From JANDLT01 sp041743485 (GTDB taxonomy: Bacteria; Acidobacteriota; Blastocatellia; Pyrinomonadales; Pyrinomonadaceae), in contig JBGTMR010000367.1 in NCBI GenBank assembly GCA_041743485.1, positions 1 through 28,509 of the forward strand: a DNA stretch of 28,509 bases. Reading direction: 5' to 3'. Of this stretch, positions 1 through 9,130 are shown one piece after another. The translations under genes and the position numbers were made by a program. The notes below the pieces were generated by a model. That model had not been told where the DNA came from and did no database searches. It saw only the letters and a program-made list of their open reading frames with translations. Position 1 is the stretch's first letter. Each line of letters opens with the position of its first letter.

Positions 1-18
1 CGCGGTAAATTTGAATCG

Positions 19-54
19 AAAAGGGTTGGGGTTTTTATAACTTCAACCCTTTTT
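19..54 (+). terminator. Intrinsic terminator of an upstream gene
   Basis: AAAAGGGTTG (19-28) and CAACCCTTTT (44-53) form a 10-bp perfect stem with a 15-nt loop, and the right arm runs into a T-rich stretch. It should end a plus-strand transcript entering from the left of the window and separates it from the glycosyltransferase gene. Confidence 0.75.
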
Positions 55-69
55 GTTATTTTAACCTTC

Positions 70-1173
70 TTGCGAATCCTTCAAATAAATTCGGCGCGAA
101 GCATCGGCGGCGGTGAACGTCACTTCGTTGACCTCGCGGTGGAACTCGACCGGAGAGGTCACACGGTTTTCGTCGCCGTCGCTCCGCGTTCGCCAGTTAT
201 GGAGTTGCTTCCCGCGTCGTTTCGCCCGCGTATCTTTCAGGTCAAGATGCGAAACGCTCTTGATGTGTGCGGCGTGCTGGCATTGCGCGGCGTCGTTCGG
301 GAATGCGATGTGGATGTCGTTCACGCACATCTCGCGCGTGATTATTCACTCGCGGCGGGTTGTTTGATAAGCGATTCACACAGGCGTTTGATAATTACGC
401 GCCACCTGCTTTTTCCGCTCGGCAAATTTCAGAAAGTAATTTTTAAGCGAGTCAATCACGCCGTCGCGGTGTCAAACGCGGTCGCCGCTTCGCTTCGGGC
501 GCAAAGAATTTTGCCCGACGATAAATTATCGGTAGTCCCGAACGGACTGGACGTTGATAAATTCGCCGATGCGCGCGACTCTGTTTCCGCACGCCTGATG
601 CGTGAGCGTCTAAAACTCGGTGACGCTCCGATTATCGGTATGGTCGGTCAACTTAGTGAGATTAAAAGGCAGGATGTGTTCTTGCGCGCCGCATCACTTG
701 TTTCGTTTGCGCGCCCCGATGTTCGGTTTCTAATCGTCGGTGATGACAATGCATCATCCCGTCATTTCAGCCGTAAGTTAAGAGAATTAACCGCACAACT
801 GAAACTCGATGCGCGCGTCGAATTTCATCCAAGCATCGAAGACATCGAAAACCTTTACCCTAATCTCGCGGCAATCGTTTCATGTTCCGTTACGGAATCA
901 TTCGGGCTGGTTATCGCCGAAGCGATGGCGGGCGGCAACGTCGTGATTGCGACTAAAACGGAAGGCGCGTCCGAACTCATTCAAAACGAAGTGAGCGGGA
1001 TTATCGTCAACATCAACGATGAACAAGGAATAGCGAACGCGATTCTGCGCGTGGTGGAAGATGATTCGCTTCGCTGCGTGTTAGGCTCAAACGCAAACCG
1101 GCGAATCCGCGCGCATTTCGGGATTGATAAAATGGTGACACATCTTGAGCGAATCTATGCTGCTACGACTTAG
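70..1173 (+). CDS. Glycosyltransferase family 4 (GT4-like)
   Basis: This 367-residue protein looks like a retaining GT-B glycosyltransferase, which moves a sugar from a nucleotide-sugar onto a lipid or glycan acceptor on the cytoplasmic side of the membrane. The N-terminus has the GT4 opening (a hydrophobic strand, then GGGERHFVDLA at about residues 14-24, an acceptor-domain glycine loop). The middle has VVPNGLDVDKF. The C-terminal donor domain has the E-x7-E motif in ESFGLVIAE, followed by AMAGG. The start is taken as TTG at 70 because the predicted protein then begins MRILQIN, typical for the family; the frame is open further upstream but passes through the terminator at 19-54. No clear Shine-Dalgarno sequence precedes it. 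The acceptor cannot be told from sequence; LPS, capsule or exopolysaccharide synthesis are possible. Confidence 0.85.
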   Translation: MRILQINSARSIGGGERHFVDLAVELDRRGHTVFVAVAPRSPVMELLPASFRPRIFQVKMRNALDVCGVLALRGVVRECDVDVVHAHLARDYSLAAGCLISDSHRRLIITRHLLFPLGKFQKVIFKRVNHAVAVSNAVAASLRAQRILPDDKLSVVPNGLDVDKFADARDSVSARLMRERLKLGDAPIIGMVGQLSEIKRQDVFLRAASLVSFARPDVRFLIVGDDNASSRHFSRKLRELTAQLKLDARVEFHPSIEDIENLYPNLAAIVSCSVTESFGLVIAEAMAGGNVVIATKTEGASELIQNEVSGIIVNINDEQGIANAILRVVEDDSLRCVLGSNANRRIRAHFGIDKMVTHLERIYAATT

Positions 1174-1248
1174 CTTTCGCTCACGTGTTACCTGTAAGAT
1201 GACTTCACCTTGCACTCAATCAGGGCTATCAACTATTCGCGTCGCGCG

Positions 1249-1278
1249 AACCGGTTTTCGCACTGCGAGGCGGTTTTT
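1249..1278 (+). terminator. Possible weak terminator after the glycosyltransferase
   Basis: An imperfect hairpin pairs AACCG (1249-1253) with CGGTT (1271-1275) and, inside it, TCGC with GCGA around a 3-nt loop. Five T residues follow. The stem is bulged, so this is a tentative call. The rest of the interval 1174-1295 shows nothing recognisable. Confidence 0.35.
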
Positions 1279-1295
1279 CATGGAGGTAATTTTCA

Positions 1296-1589
1296 ATGTC
1301 CACCCGCGATAATAGTATAGAGTTTGATATGTACGAGGAAATCAGACGTAAGCTAAGCCAACATTTGATTAATCAGGGGAAGTCCATGATTGATGCCGAA
1401 CGTATCGCCCTTTATACCGTTCAAGGGATACGGGCGATGCCGAAACTCATGACGGTTTTGAGCCAGACCAGCGTTTATCAAGACGCGCAAATCAGCCAAG
1501 CCCTTCGTGACATGCTCGAAGGTGCGCTGCCTTTAACCAAAGCCCGCGCGATTCTTATAAGCGAAGACGGTGGTGAAATACCGGATTGA
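1296..1589 (+). CDS. Hypothetical 97-residue protein
   Basis: I do not recognise this small protein. It starts at an ATG preceded by a good Shine-Dalgarno sequence (GGAGG at about 1282), which supports it being a real gene. It has no signal peptide, membrane segment or cysteine motif. It appears mostly helical, with charged and hydrophobic residues alternating and an acidic C-terminus ending GGEIPD. It sits alone between the glycosyltransferase and the gyrB terminator, convergent with gyrB. The function is unknown. Confidence 0.6.
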   Translation: MSTRDNSIEFDMYEEIRRKLSQHLINQGKSMIDAERIALYTVQGIRAMPKLMTVLSQTSVYQDAQISQALRDMLEGALPLTKARAILISEDGGEIPD

Positions 1590-1704
1590 TTTTTGCGCGA
1601 CTGGCAGAAACACGGTTGTCATGGAGTGTGTCCACAACCCGCCACAGAAACAGATTCAAAAATTGCGCGACAGATTCCGCTCATGTTCCCTGAGTTCTGC
1701 TTTT

Positions 1705-1747
1705 GTAGAAAAACAAATCCCGCTGCAACTATTAGGTACGCAGCGGG
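1705..1747 (-). terminator. gyrB terminator
   Basis: CCCGCTGC (1719-1726) pairs with GCAGCGGG (1740-1747). Read on the minus strand, the stem is followed by ATTTGTTTTTC, so it serves gyrB, which ends at 1831. A second small hairpin (ACTGTC at 1799-1804 with GACAGT at 1809-1814, loop AAAA) lies just after the gyrB stop codon. The interval 1590-1830 holds no convincing gene. Confidence 0.7.
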
Positions 1748-1830
1748 TAAAAGGTTCACAGGAGGAATCAACGCCGCATTTTAGCGAACGATAAGCAAAC
1801 TGTCAAAAGACAGTGCGAACAATCGTTGTT

Positions 1831-4287
1831 TTACACGTCCAAGTTCTTCACATCAAGTGCATTGTCTTCGATAAAACGGCGTCGCGGTTCGACGGCATCA
1901 CCCATCAAAACGGTGAACATTTGATCCGTTTCGACCGCATCATCAACTTTTACTTGCAGTAAAGTTCGCTTATCGGGGTTCATCGTCGTTTCCCAAAGCT
2001 GCTCCGGGTTCATCTCGCCCAAGCCTTTGTAACGCTGAATCGCAAGGTCTTTCTTTGCCATCGTCATCACACGCTCGATCAATTCATCATTTGAAGTAAT
2101 CGTTTCTTCTTTATCGTCAATTTTGATGACAAACGGTATGACGACTTTTTCATTAACGAGAACGTAGAGTTCGAGAGCCTTTTGAAACTCGGCGTGTTCT
2201 ACTAGATTCCAGTCAATCGAAATCGCCTTCCCCTTTGAATCATTAACGCGGATTCGCCACAACCCGTGTTCTTCATCTTTCGAGATTTCCGTTTCATATC
2301 CTTTTGCAATCAACACGGCTTCGGCTTGGGAAACATTGTTTTCGTTTTCAAAGAATCCGCGTATGCCGCCCGTTCTCTTTTCCAGAGCGGAGTTTTTCGC
2401 CAAAGCTTCCATTAAAGTTTCAAGCAAATGTAAGTCATTGTTCAAACGGCGCAGTAATTTGCTGCTCATTCGTTTGTACTCCATAATTTGCTCAAGGAAA
2501 GCCGTTAAATCACGTCCCGAAATGCCTTCGCCGTCATTCAAAATCCTGACATCGGTCGCCGCCTGTTTGAGCAGGTAACTTAGCATTGATTTTTCGTTTT
2601 TAATGTACTCCTCGCGCTTCCCTCTTTTTACTTTGAACAAAGGGGGTTGAGCGATGTATATATGACCGCTTTCAATGAGTTCCGGCATCTGGCGATAAAA
2701 AAATGTTAGGAGCAAAGTGCGTATGTGCGAACCGTCCACGTCAGCATCGGTCATAAAAATAATTTTGTGATAACGCAGTTTGGTTACATCGAAATCATCT
2801 TTGCCGATACCTGTTCCCAAAGCGGTGATAAGTGCCTTGATTTCGCTGTGACCAAGCATTTTATCGAACCGGGCTTTTTCGACGTTTAGGATTTTACCTT
2901 TTAACGGCAAAACCGCTTGATTGCGCCGTTCACGCCCCTGCTTCGCGCTGCCACCCGCCGAATCACCCTCAACGATATACAATTCGCAAAGCGACGGGTC
3001 ACGCTCCTGACAATCCGCCAATTTGCCCGGTAACGTCGTTGACCCGACCGCCCCTTTGCGGACGATTTCACGCGCCTTACGCGCCGCTTCCCGCGCACGC
3101 GCCGCATCAACCGCTTTCGTCACAATCTTCCGCGCGATAGTCGGATTCTGCTCGAAAAACTCGGTCAAATGTTCATTAAGAAAAGATTCCACCACGCCTT
3201 TAACGTCGGAGTTCAGTTTGCCTTTGGTTTGCCCTTCAAACTGCGGTTGCGGCAACTTGACACTGATAACCGCGACCAAGCCTTCGCGCACGTCATCGCC
3301 ACTCAGAGCGGTTTTGAAGTTTTTCGCCAAGCCCGAAGTTTGAGCGTAAGCGTTGATGGTTCGCGTAAATGCCGAACGGAAACCCGAAAGGTGTGAGCCG
3401 CCGTCCACCGTGTTGATATTATTGGCAAAAGAATAGACCTTCTCGTCGTAACCGTCGTTATATTGAACCGCGACCTCAATCGCTACCGTGTCGCTCACAC
3501 GTTCCAGATACAAAGGCTTATCGTGAAGCACGGTCTTGTTTTTATTAAGGTGTTTGACAAATTCCGCGATGCCTCCCTTGTAATAAAACTCATGCACGCG
3601 CTCTTGATTTTCGCGCTCATCCTTGATGTTGATGCGTATCCCTTTATTCAAAAACGCTTTCTCGCGCAATCGTTCGGAAAGCTTTTCAAAGCTAAACTCC
3701 GTGACATCGAAAATCTGCGCGTCCGGCAAAAAGGTTATCTTTGTTCCTCTTTTGCGCGTCGTTCCGGTTTGCTCAAGTTTGTTGACCGGAATCCCGCGAC
3801 GATATTCCTGCTCGAAAGTCTCGCCGTCGCGCCATATCTCTAAACGCAGCCATTCGGCAAGAAAATTGACGCACGATACGCCGACGCCGTGCAGACCGCC
3901 CGAAACCTTGTATGCGTTGGAATCGAATTTCCCCCCGGCGTGAAGCTTGGTCATCACGACTTCGGCGGCGGATTTACGTTCTTGTTTATGATAATCCGTC
4001 GGGATGCCGCGACCGTTATCAATAACGGTGATGGAATTATCAACGTGGATCGTGACATCCACGCTGTCACAAAAACCCGCGAGAGCCTCGTCAATTGAGT
4101 TATCCACCACTTCATAAACCAAGTGGTGCAGTCCCATATCGCCTGTCGAACCGATATACATCGCCGGACGCTTGCGAACCGCATCGCGTCCTTCAAGCAC
4201 GGTTATCGAAGTTGAGTCATAAGTATCCTGTCTTTTTTTAGAAATTGAAACAGCGGTCGTATTAGTTTGTTCTGTGGTTTTATTCAT
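1831..4287 (-). CDS. gyrB: DNA gyrase subunit B
   Basis: This is the ATPase subunit of DNA gyrase, which with GyrA introduces negative supercoils. At 818 residues it matches Gram-negative GyrB (about 804 in E. coli). In order it shows the GHKL ATP-binding site (EVVDNSIDEA at 59-68, DNGRGIP from 90, GGLHGVGV at about 130-137), the transducer lysine loop QTKGKL (353-358), and the Toprim domain with EGDSAGGSA (440-448) and DADVDGSHI (514-522). A long insert precedes the tail, where QRYKGLGEMNPEQLW is conserved. That tail and the 3' position next to recF favour GyrB over ParE. The start at 4287 gives a short charged leader before the conserved core. recF lies 82 bp upstream. Confidence 0.97.
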   Translation of the reverse strand: MNKTTEQTNTTAVSISKKRQDTYDSTSITVLEGRDAVRKRPAMYIGSTGDMGLHHLVYEVVDNSIDEALAGFCDSVDVTIHVDNSITVIDNGRGIPTDYHKQERKSAAEVVMTKLHAGGKFDSNAYKVSGGLHGVGVSCVNFLAEWLRLEIWRDGETFEQEYRRGIPVNKLEQTGTTRKRGTKITFLPDAQIFDVTEFSFEKLSERLREKAFLNKGIRINIKDERENQERVHEFYYKGGIAEFVKHLNKNKTVLHDKPLYLERVSDTVAIEVAVQYNDGYDEKVYSFANNINTVDGGSHLSGFRSAFTRTINAYAQTSGLAKNFKTALSGDDVREGLVAVISVKLPQPQFEGQTKGKLNSDVKGVVESFLNEHLTEFFEQNPTIARKIVTKAVDAARAREAARKAREIVRKGAVGSTTLPGKLADCQERDPSLCELYIVEGDSAGGSAKQGRERRNQAVLPLKGKILNVEKARFDKMLGHSEIKALITALGTGIGKDDFDVTKLRYHKIIFMTDADVDGSHIRTLLLTFFYRQMPELIESGHIYIAQPPLFKVKRGKREEYIKNEKSMLSYLLKQAATDVRILNDGEGISGRDLTAFLEQIMEYKRMSSKLLRRLNNDLHLLETLMEALAKNSALEKRTGGIRGFFENENNVSQAEAVLIAKGYETEISKDEEHGLWRIRVNDSKGKAISIDWNLVEHAEFQKALELYVLVNEKVVIPFVIKIDDKEETITSNDELIERVMTMAKKDLAIQRYKGLGEMNPEQLWETTMNPDKRTLLQVKVDDAVETDQMFTVLMGDAVEPRRRFIEDNALDVKNLDV

Positions 4288-4369
4288 GGTGTTTTGGTGT
4301 GTTCTAAGTTGCCTACTTTAGATGCACTTGCGAAGCATTGTGTGGCATGTCGAAGCCTTCACTTGACCC

Positions 4370-5467
4370 TTAAAGCTCGATACAACCGGCAACTATTTTG
4401 TACGCCGTCGCGCGTCCGGCGAACCTGTGACGCAACTCCTCGTCAGAGGTGGTGATGAAGGTCTGAGTGCGCCCTTCGAGTTGTTGTAAAAGCAAGGATA
4501 ATCGGCGTGCATCAAGTTCGGCATCTACGTCATCCATAACGAAAAGCGGATATTCTTGATGCCACTCATAATAAACGTCAATCGCCGCTAAGTCAAGTAA
4601 AATCAACGCGCTACGGTGCTGACCGGAGCTTCCGTAAGTGCGTAAAGACCGATTATCAAATGTGATTTCTAGGTCATCGCGGTGAGACCCGATAAGCGAA
4701 TATCCAGCCTGCATTTCTGCCTGTAAGCGAACTTCCAATCTCATCGCAAATAGCTTTTCGTAATCCGCTAAATCGCCTTTACCTTCGAGCGAGGAAACAT
4801 AACGAATAGCGTACTTCTCCGCTCCGAATAAATCGCGTCGCAGTTTCTCGTTCAATTTCTCGACGTAATCAACACGGGCGCGATGTATTTCCGCTCCAAG
4901 TTTTACAAGTTGAAAATTCCAAACTTCGATTTGCTGTTTTATCTTTGAAACGTCGTCGGAGTCAGTAAATTTTTCCTGCAATAATCTGTTTTTCTGTTTG
5001 ACGACGCGGTTGTAATCCGCAAGCGTGTGGACATACGATTGATGCAAGGAAGCCACGCCTCTGTCAAGAAATTTACGTCTCGCTTCGGGCGTCCCGCGTA
5101 TCGTATCCAACTCGTTGGCAGTGAAGGCGTAGGCGTGTAATTGTCCCAGATAGGCGGCGGTGTTTTCCCGCTTTCCGTTGACGGTCAAGGTTTTGACCGC
5201 GCCTTGCAAGGTCACTTGTAATTCACGGTGTATGTTCTGATTGCGGCTGACTGTGCCTCTGACGAATGCCGTGTGGTTATCGTACTTCACGCCTTCTTGT
5301 AATTTCTGTGTGCGGAATGATTTCGTTGTCGCAAGCAAGTAGATTGCCTCTAACCAGTTGGTTTTTCCCTGTCCATTTTCACCGTAAATCAGATTCAAAT
5401 CGGGATTCCAGACGGCAATTCCGTTGATGTTTCGCCAGTTATAAGTTTCGAGATTCTCCAGCAACAT
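4370..5467 (-). CDS. recF: DNA replication and repair protein RecF
   Basis: RecF is an SMC/ABC-like ATPase that, with RecO and RecR, loads RecA on gapped single-stranded DNA. The 365-residue length is normal. Walker A is GENGQGKT (29-36), the ABC signature is YGSSGQHRS (278-286), and Walker B is PLFVMDDVDAELD (from about 307). The ATG at 5467 has a Shine-Dalgarno-like GAGGTG about 8 nt upstream. In most genomes recF directly follows dnaN; here a 13.4-kb transposon separates them. The hairpin at 5551-5587 should block read-through from the transposon, so recF probably depends on a promoter in the roughly 80 bp upstream of its start. I could not identify that promoter with confidence. Confidence 0.96.
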   Translation of the reverse strand: MLLENLETYNWRNINGIAVWNPDLNLIYGENGQGKTNWLEAIYLLATTKSFRTQKLQEGVKYDNHTAFVRGTVSRNQNIHRELQVTLQGAVKTLTVNGKRENTAAYLGQLHAYAFTANELDTIRGTPEARRKFLDRGVASLHQSYVHTLADYNRVVKQKNRLLQEKFTDSDDVSKIKQQIEVWNFQLVKLGAEIHRARVDYVEKLNEKLRRDLFGAEKYAIRYVSSLEGKGDLADYEKLFAMRLEVRLQAEMQAGYSLIGSHRDDLEITFDNRSLRTYGSSGQHRSALILLDLAAIDVYYEWHQEYPLFVMDDVDAELDARRLSLLLQQLEGRTQTFITTSDEELRHRFAGRATAYKIVAGCIEL

Positions 5468-5550
5468 TCAAATCCACCTCAAGAAACTGTTTTGCGTAAG
5501 CTTCAATGTCATCAAAGTTTGGGTTTCATCTCCCAATTTTTACTTGTAAA

Positions 5551-5587
5551 GAAAAGGCGATGCTTGGTGTGAAAGCATCGCCTTTTC
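5551..5587. terminator. Strong hairpin terminator, ancestrally that of dnaN
   Basis: A perfect 15-bp stem, GAAAAGGCGATGCTT (5551-5565) with AAGCATCGCCTTTTC (5573-5587), has a 7-nt loop. The arms begin and end in A/T runs, so it can work in both directions; on the minus strand it continues CTTTTCTTTAC. Removing the transposon places it about 40 bp after the dnaN stop codon, as expected of a dnaN terminator. Today it insulates recF from minus-strand transcription leaving the transposon. Confidence 0.85.
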
Positions 5588-5606
5588 TCGTAAAAACGCC
5601 GGATTG

Positions 5607-5611
5607 TTTTG
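5607..5611. repeat. Target-site duplication, left copy
   Basis: TTTTG lies directly outside the left transposon end (which starts TGTGG at 5612). It is identical to the 5 bp outside the right end at 18969-18973. A 5-bp duplication is the length made by Tn7-family transposition. Confidence 0.92.
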
Positions 5612-5882
5612 TGTGGTGTGTCATTAAAGTTCTTACCTAAGTGGACTGTAAGTCACTGATTTTATTAGAACACTTTGTTACACACTACATGCTAAAGTTC
5701 TTAACTGACCCCTACTACTTTCCGTCACTCCGCTATTTTTAAGCCATTAAAGTTCTTAACTACTCTATATTTCAACGAACGATTGTATTACGATTGGTTC
5801 GCATGTGCACACCGCTAAATTTTGATATAACTACTCACCGCTTCATTTATTGATTTCCGATTGTGACGTCGAAGTTCTTGAT
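5612..5882. repeat. Left transposon end with spaced TnsB-binding repeats
   Basis: Copies of a motif close to CATTAAAGTTCTTAAC occur at 5622-5637, 5691-5705 and 5745-5760, with a more diverged copy (GTCGAAGTTCTTGAT) at 5868-5882. The spacing is wide and irregular (about 54-123 bp), as in the left end of Tn7. No gene fits between 5612 and the tniQ stop at 5895. Confidence 0.85.
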
Positions 5883-5894
5883 GGCGTAACGGGT

Positions 5895-7514
5895 TTATTC
5901 CACCCACCCGTGATCGTTGAGCCTTCTTAACATCGCGACTGCTGCGTCGAAAGCGGCTTTAACCTCCGGTGCTTTGTACATCCCATAACTAACTGCCGAA
6001 CGTGTCATCAGTTTGCTGATGTTTGCTCGGACGCGTTCCTTCTTGAAGCACTCCGCCGCCCACCACACACGCCGTGCCGCATATGACTCTTGGCTCTCGC
6101 TTAACTGGTCTAAGACGCCTTTCGTCAGCGGGAGGTTTTCGGGTCTCTTGTTCAAGGTCGTGAGCTGTCCGATCCGGCGTGCAATCGCACTCCAGGATGC
6201 CCGGACAGGGCGTCCTGAGGCAGACATAACTTGCTCGATAGCCTTCCGTGCTTCTTCCGCCATCTCACGGTCGCGCCGTTTCCAGTCGACATGTGTCGGC
6301 GGTCCTAAGGGCGGTTTCCTCGGTGGCAGGTGCGTTTCGAGCCACTGTTTGTCGTTCACCCTCAACCAAACTTTTGTGCCAGAAATAAGATTGGTGAGTT
6401 CAGACCTGCTGATACCAGGATTGTTGGCAACCGCTTCGCTCCATCGTTTTCGGTATGCGTTACGTTTGGCTTCTTCCGAGAGCGGGTCGCCGGACGCCGG
6501 TTTCCCACAGCCGTCCGTAACCGGATCATTGGATTCGTCGAGCCAGATGAACCGTTCGTTCTGCTGAAAAGGAGGAACATTGAGCGCGAAGAACCGTTCG
6601 GCGGAACACTCCAAGAACTGCATCAGCAGCAGGTGCTGAATGGGGTGATGTGTTCCACGCGTTGTCTGCACGATATGCCGGAGCCAGGTGTGGCGTTGAT
6701 CGAGATCGCAGTGGAGATCTCGCAGCAGTTCCGGTGGGTAGAACGCGGCGAAACGACTGTGCAGCTCAGTGCTTTTTACATGCCCCACATTCTTTATCAA
6801 GCAGGGTTCGAGCATCAGATAGAAATAGCGGGCGCGCAGCCGGTCGAGATCGGTGCCACGGACGGGGTTCGCAATCAGCCATCGCGCGTCTTCGGCGACT
6901 TGGAGCAGTGCCCGGTGAGTAAGGCGGTTCAGGTCGACGCGCCGCATAACATGTGTGTCGATCGCTTTCAACGCCTCTTTCGCCGTCAAGAATGCGTCAC
7001 TTTTATTCCTGTTGAGGGTGGGGAAATCGCTTTCTTCGAGGAAGACGGCGTGTTCCGCACAGACCGCGATACCAGGCAGATGATGTGCGCGGTGCCAGTA
7101 AGGCTCTTTGTACTGCTTTTGATCTTCGCCAACGCACTCCGGGCAGTACCGTAGGCGGTGGAGGCGGATGCGCGAAGTGAGACTGCCGAGGCGTCCGTGG
7201 ATTCCCCCACCGCCCTCTCCACGCATACCGTCTCTGATCTGCGCGGAGCGGGCGGGCGGCATGAACGGTTCGAAGAACGGTAACACCGTGTACCGGTCGA
7301 TCAGCGCGTCAGCCGAGTAGAGGTGCCCGTGCGGTAGCCTCGCGATGAAGTGATCGAGGCGGCTCGGCAGATCGGTCACGACAGTCGCCATCCCATTGCC
7401 CAATAGGGCACGTGCAGTCGCTTCTTTGCTCGAGTTGCGTGCTGCGCGGTGGTAGCGGGAGAACGCGCTGTAGAGCAGTTCGTCAGGATAAGGATCGGTG
7501 AAGAAGCCAAGCAT
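5895..7514 (-). CDS. tniQ: TnsD/TniQ-family target-site selector
   Basis: This 539-residue protein is the predicted target selector of the transposon. It should bind a specific attachment site and recruit TnsC. The N-terminus has the TniQ opening (PYPDELLYSAFSRYH at about 8-22) and a zinc-finger pattern C124-x2-C127 ... C152-x2-H155, with YW at 139-140 between the pairs. The length is close to Tn7 TnsD (508) and well above the short TniQ proteins of CRISPR-associated elements, which argues for a DNA-sequence-specific C-terminal part. A helix-turn-helix-like stretch is visible around WSAIARRIG. It is the last gene of the minus-strand operon, 8 bp after tnsC and next to the left end. Given the insertion point, its likely target is the 3' end of dnaN; that is inference. 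Confidence 0.9.
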   Translation of the reverse strand: MLGFFTDPYPDELLYSAFSRYHRAARNSSKEATARALLGNGMATVVTDLPSRLDHFIARLPHGHLYSADALIDRYTVLPFFEPFMPPARSAQIRDGMRGEGGGGIHGRLGSLTSRIRLHRLRYCPECVGEDQKQYKEPYWHRAHHLPGIAVCAEHAVFLEESDFPTLNRNKSDAFLTAKEALKAIDTHVMRRVDLNRLTHRALLQVAEDARWLIANPVRGTDLDRLRARYFYLMLEPCLIKNVGHVKSTELHSRFAAFYPPELLRDLHCDLDQRHTWLRHIVQTTRGTHHPIQHLLLMQFLECSAERFFALNVPPFQQNERFIWLDESNDPVTDGCGKPASGDPLSEEAKRNAYRKRWSEAVANNPGISRSELTNLISGTKVWLRVNDKQWLETHLPPRKPPLGPPTHVDWKRRDREMAEEARKAIEQVMSASGRPVRASWSAIARRIGQLTTLNKRPENLPLTKGVLDQLSESQESYAARRVWWAAECFKKERVRANISKLMTRSAVSYGMYKAPEVKAAFDAAVAMLRRLNDHGWVE

Positions 7515-7522
7515 CGCTTTTG

Positions 7523-9130
7523 TTAATCGTCGAGGAACTCATCGCCCGCGCCCACATGTTCGGCACGTTGTAGCAGATCGTAGGCAGTCTTCCCGTCCGC
7601 GGTTCCCGTTGCCGTGACCGCGTCGTTCAGCCGGTTCTTTCTCGTCGGGGCAGGCTTATTCAACTTTATTTCGCGTTTGGGCGGGATCGGTTCCGGGTTA
7701 GGCGATGGGGGATCTCCCCCGGACTCGGCGGGTGGATTGCCGACGAACATTGCGGCCTCGGGTACTGATGCGAGGTTGCCATTTACGCGCACTCCGGTGT
7801 TTTGGCTCAGATGATCTTTCAGTGCCGGGTAGGCATCCTCGTAACGTGATAGGGCTTGCTTGTCGCCGAGTCGTATTGCCCGCAACACCGGGGTCAGCAT
7901 CTTGAGTTTGTCGGCGGCGACCTTTCTGATGATGCCGGGGGTGATGACTTCCTTGCCGGTCGCGATCGCGCGTTCCTGCGCGAACACGAACAACTTCAAG
8001 GCGATGTCGACGATGCCGAGCGACTCTTCGTAGAGGACGTCCGCCAAGGTCAGACCGTCATTACATTGGTCGTCGCACGTACATGTTTTGTGGGTATATT
8101 GATAGCGCCATAGCTTCTCGACGAAGTAGTGCCACTGTCGATCATTCTCCATACGATCCCAGATAAGATCACCCTGACCTGTACCGCGCCGCATTTGGCT
8201 GAACTCACCGCTCAAGAGCGGCAACGCTTTATAGGTTCCGATCTTCACGACGGGAACGCCGATCGTGTTATCGAGGTGCGTGAAGAAGTCGAGCATTTTC
8301 TGCGCGCCGCCGCTGCGCGCCGAGTTTAGGCGCTGGATCTCGTCGACCACGAGCACGCCGACCCCGTGGTTCGCGGCGACGAGTGCCATGTCCGAAAGCA
8401 ACTCGTCCTGTATGCGCCGCTTGCCGGCGTAGTTCCGGCGGTAGTCCGTACCCAAGATACTGTCGACGGCGTTAAAAAACTGGATGCAGAGTCCTTTCGT
8501 GTTGCCGTCGAACGGGCAGTCGAGCTTGAGCCAGACGAGCTGCCGGTTCGTGAAGGCACAACCACGGTAGCAGGTATGGTTGATGACTTGCGGGTAAAGG
8601 CTGAGGATGCGTAAGACGGCGCGTGACTTGCCGACGCCGCTCATACCGACGGTGTTGAAGCCATAGGCGGTGGTCGCCGAGCTGTCGTGACCCGGGTCGT
8701 ACTGGTCGGCGTACTGGTCGAACGTTTCGATCCGGCGTTCGATCCCGTCCCGGTAGCCGCGCCCGACAGGATTGCGGTCGGAGTACCCGAGGCGGATCAT
8801 GCTCTGGAAGCGTTGTTGCAGATCGAGCGCGACGTCGAGTTGAATGAAGAGTTTGGCGCCCTCCCGCATCGCCAGACGGCGGTGGTGGTCGGGTGCGTAG
8901 CGGTCTTGCTCGTCGTACTTCGGGATGTGCGCCAACCGTAAGCCGGCTTGTTCGTCGGAGAGCGGTGGCGGCAAAGCTTCGATGTAAGGGTTGCCTGCCC
9001 ATTCGCCGACCGCCGGGTCAAGGTATCGCGCATCGACCTCGTACCCTTTGTTGACGATGACCGGAACACATCCGTCGTCGAACTTCTTGACCAGCTCATG
9101 CTGATCCCCGGCTGCTTTAGTGCTGATCAT
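7523..9130 (-). CDS. tnsC: TnsC-type AAA+ transposition regulator
   Basis: TnsC is the ATPase that connects the target selector to the transposase and enforces target immunity. The 535 residues compare well with Tn7 TnsC (555) and exceed typical TniB. Walker A is GMSGVGKS (162-169) and Walker B is VGVLVVDEIQ (about 257-266), followed by sensor-like KIGTYKA (296-302). A small cysteine cluster (C350, C352, C356) lies in a loop after the core. The C-terminal 100 residues are proline-rich and basic, and probably contact other Tns proteins. The start codon overlaps the end of tnsB by 14 bp, which suggests translational coupling. Confidence 0.93.
   Translation of the reverse strand: MISTKAAGDQHELVKKFDDGCVPVIVNKGYEVDARYLDPAVGEWAGNPYIEALPPPLSDEQAGLRLAHIPKYDEQDRYAPDHHRRLAMREGAKLFIQLDVALDLQQRFQSMIRLGYSDRNPVGRGYRDGIERRIETFDQYADQYDPGHDSSATTAYGFNTVGMSGVGKSRAVLRILSLYPQVINHTCYRGCAFTNRQLVWLKLDCPFDGNTKGLCIQFFNAVDSILGTDYRRNYAGKRRIQDELLSDMALVAANHGVGVLVVDEIQRLNSARSGGAQKMLDFFTHLDNTIGVPVVKIGTYKALPLLSGEFSQMRRGTGQGDLIWDRMENDRQWHYFVEKLWRYQYTHKTCTCDDQCNDGLTLADVLYEESLGIVDIALKLFVFAQERAIATGKEVITPGIIRKVAADKLKMLTPVLRAIRLGDKQALSRYEDAYPALKDHLSQNTGVRVNGNLASVPEAAMFVGNPPAESGGDPPSPNPEPIPPKREIKLNKPAPTRKNRLNDAVTATGTADGKTAYDLLQRAEHVGAGDEFLDD

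Noticed and set aside
1570..1794. Overlapping ORFs of 74 and 63 codons before the gyrB terminator
   Set aside because: They overlap the end of the 97-residue gene and run through the gyrB terminator hairpin, with no ribosome binding site and no protein-like pattern.
5468..5545. Short ORF-like stretch upstream of recF on the minus strand
   Set aside because: It is under 30 codons, lacks a start codon and overlaps the recF start. It is more likely the recF leader.
6330..7154. 274-codon plus-strand ORF opposite tniQ
   Set aside because: It is the antisense shadow of a clear TniQ gene, open because of GC-rich codon use.
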